6,399 nt of DNA, taken from Nitrosarchaeum sp. GTDB taxonomy: Archaea > Thermoproteota > Nitrososphaeria > Nitrososphaerales > Nitrosopumilaceae. The stretch is taken from positions 1 through 6,399 of the forward strand of contig JACRND010000117.1 in NCBI GenBank assembly GCA_016234975.1. The letters are read 5' to 3'. Positions within the stretch are counted from its first letter, which is position 1, and the number at the start of each line of letters is the position of its first letter. Shown piece after piece: positions 5,819 to 6,399 of this stretch. Position numbers and translations under genes: made by a program. The notes under the pieces are model-generated. The model ran no database searches. It was not told the DNA's origin and saw only the letters and a program-made list of their open reading frames with translations.

Positions 5819-6399
5819 AAAATTCTAAATTGTCAATTCACGGCAGTCAAATAAAAGATGAATTGACCACTCCTACAGGAGTTAGTATTCTTGTAAATCT
5901 CTCAAAAACCTCAATGGATTACTATCCTTCAATGCAGATAAATCTTATTGGATATGGCGCAGGCAAAAAAGACTTTGATGCATTTTCAAATGTATTAAAG
6001 ATTGTAAAAGGAACACAAAAAAATAACTTTCAATTAGATTCTGTTAAAATTTTAGAAACCAATGTTGATGATGTATCTGGAGAAATTATGGGAAACCTAA
6101 TTGAAAAAATCATGAATAATGGTGCCAAAGATGTTTCTATTTACCACGGAATTACAAAAAAAGGAAGACCTACGAATCTCATATCTGTAATTTGTGACGA
6201 TGATTCCATGTATGAAATCATGGATATTTTAGTAATTGAAACTGGGACTTTGGGAATTCGTGTAACTACTTCGAATCGTTTTATAATTCCAAGAACAGCT
6301 CATGATGTTAAATTAATTCTTGACGGAAAAGAATTTGTGGTAAAATACAAAGTTTCATCCTTTAAAGGAAAAAATAACTTTAAGATTGAATTTGATGAC
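5782..6399 (+). CDS. larC: LarC, remaining part in the -1 frame (partial, runs off the right edge)
   Basis: This frame is open from 5722 to the end of the window and resumes LarC just where the first frame loses it. It gives MSNPASAILEILK, the counterpart of the family's PVPAPA segment, then DELTTPTGVSILVNL, LIGYGAGKKDFDAF, ETNVDDVSGEIMGNLIEKI, ITKKGRPTNLISVIC and IETGTLGIRVTTSNRF, all in the normal LarC order. The ETNVDD block opens the C-terminal domain implicated in nickel and CTP handling. An in-frame ATG at 5782 is the only obvious internal start, but it has no Shine-Dalgarno sequence and falls inside a conserved motif, so separate translation seems less likely than one original gene. 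Joined to the first part by a -1 step near 5776, the product reaches about 379 residues at the window edge; LarC proteins are usually around 400 or more, so a short C-terminal piece is missing. The coding quality shows no decay. Confidence 0.82.
   Translation, partial: MSNPASAILEILKNSKLSIHGSQIKDELTTPTGVSILVNLSKTSMDYYPSMQINLIGYGAGKKDFDAFSNVLKIVKGTQKNNFQLDSVKILETNVDDVSGEIMGNLIEKIMNNGAKDVSIYHGITKKGRPTNLISVICDDDSMYEIMDILVIETGTLGIRVTTSNRFIIPRTAHDVKLILDGKEFVVKYKVSSFKGKNNFKIEFDD

Noticed and set aside
5810..5824. A-rich run after AAATCT as a slippery site for larC
   Set aside because: The A-run lies at and after the first-frame stop codon (5816-5818), too late to rescue the frame, and the conserved protein sequence already requires the new frame by about 5782.

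Overview
The window is AT-rich archaeal DNA, most likely from a marine Nitrosopumilus-like ammonia-oxidising archaeon (Nitrososphaerota/Thaumarchaeota). The grounds are: TATA boxes about 24-30 bp upstream of start codons with almost no leader (leaderless transcripts), T-tract ends of genes, TTG starts, an archaeal-type B12-binding radical SAM protein, and a secreted thrombospondin type 3 (TSP3) repeat protein of the kind seen in marine Group I archaea. The lineage is an inference from style and gene content; no marker gene is present.

Layout. Positions 2-55 may be the 3' end of an upstream gene. Positions 159-1037 (+) encode a secreted protein with six 37-residue TSP3 repeats and a C-terminal membrane anchor. 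Positions 1038-1457 hold a T-rich terminator region, a TATA box, a perfect 15-bp hairpin and a possible small membrane protein. A small leaderless gene of unknown function (1458-1781, +) converges on a B12-binding radical SAM gene (1776 to about 3353, -); the two share a palindromic TTATAA that supplies Leu-stop to both. Next come larB (3441-4223, -) and a malate dehydrogenase gene (4257-5171, -), which look like one transcript running mdh then larB. A 92-bp divergent promoter region separates mdh from larC (5264 onward, +). larC is split by a -1 frame change near 5774-5781 and runs off the right edge.

How the genes fit together. LarB and LarC are the first and last enzymes of nickel-pincer nucleotide (NPN) cofactor synthesis; LarB carboxylates and hydrolyses nicotinic acid adenine dinucleotide and LarC inserts nickel. 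The middle enzyme LarE and any LarA-type racemase are not in the window. The malate dehydrogenase between them has the malate-specifying Arg and complete catalytic residues. Its linkage to NPN genes suggests, as inference only, a nickel-dependent 2-hydroxyacid (perhaps malate) racemase or epimerase whose product feeds the dehydrogenase.

The points most worth checking are the broken or recoded larC, the mdh-larB/larC arrangement, and the hairpin that would sit at the very 5' end of a transcript near 1164.
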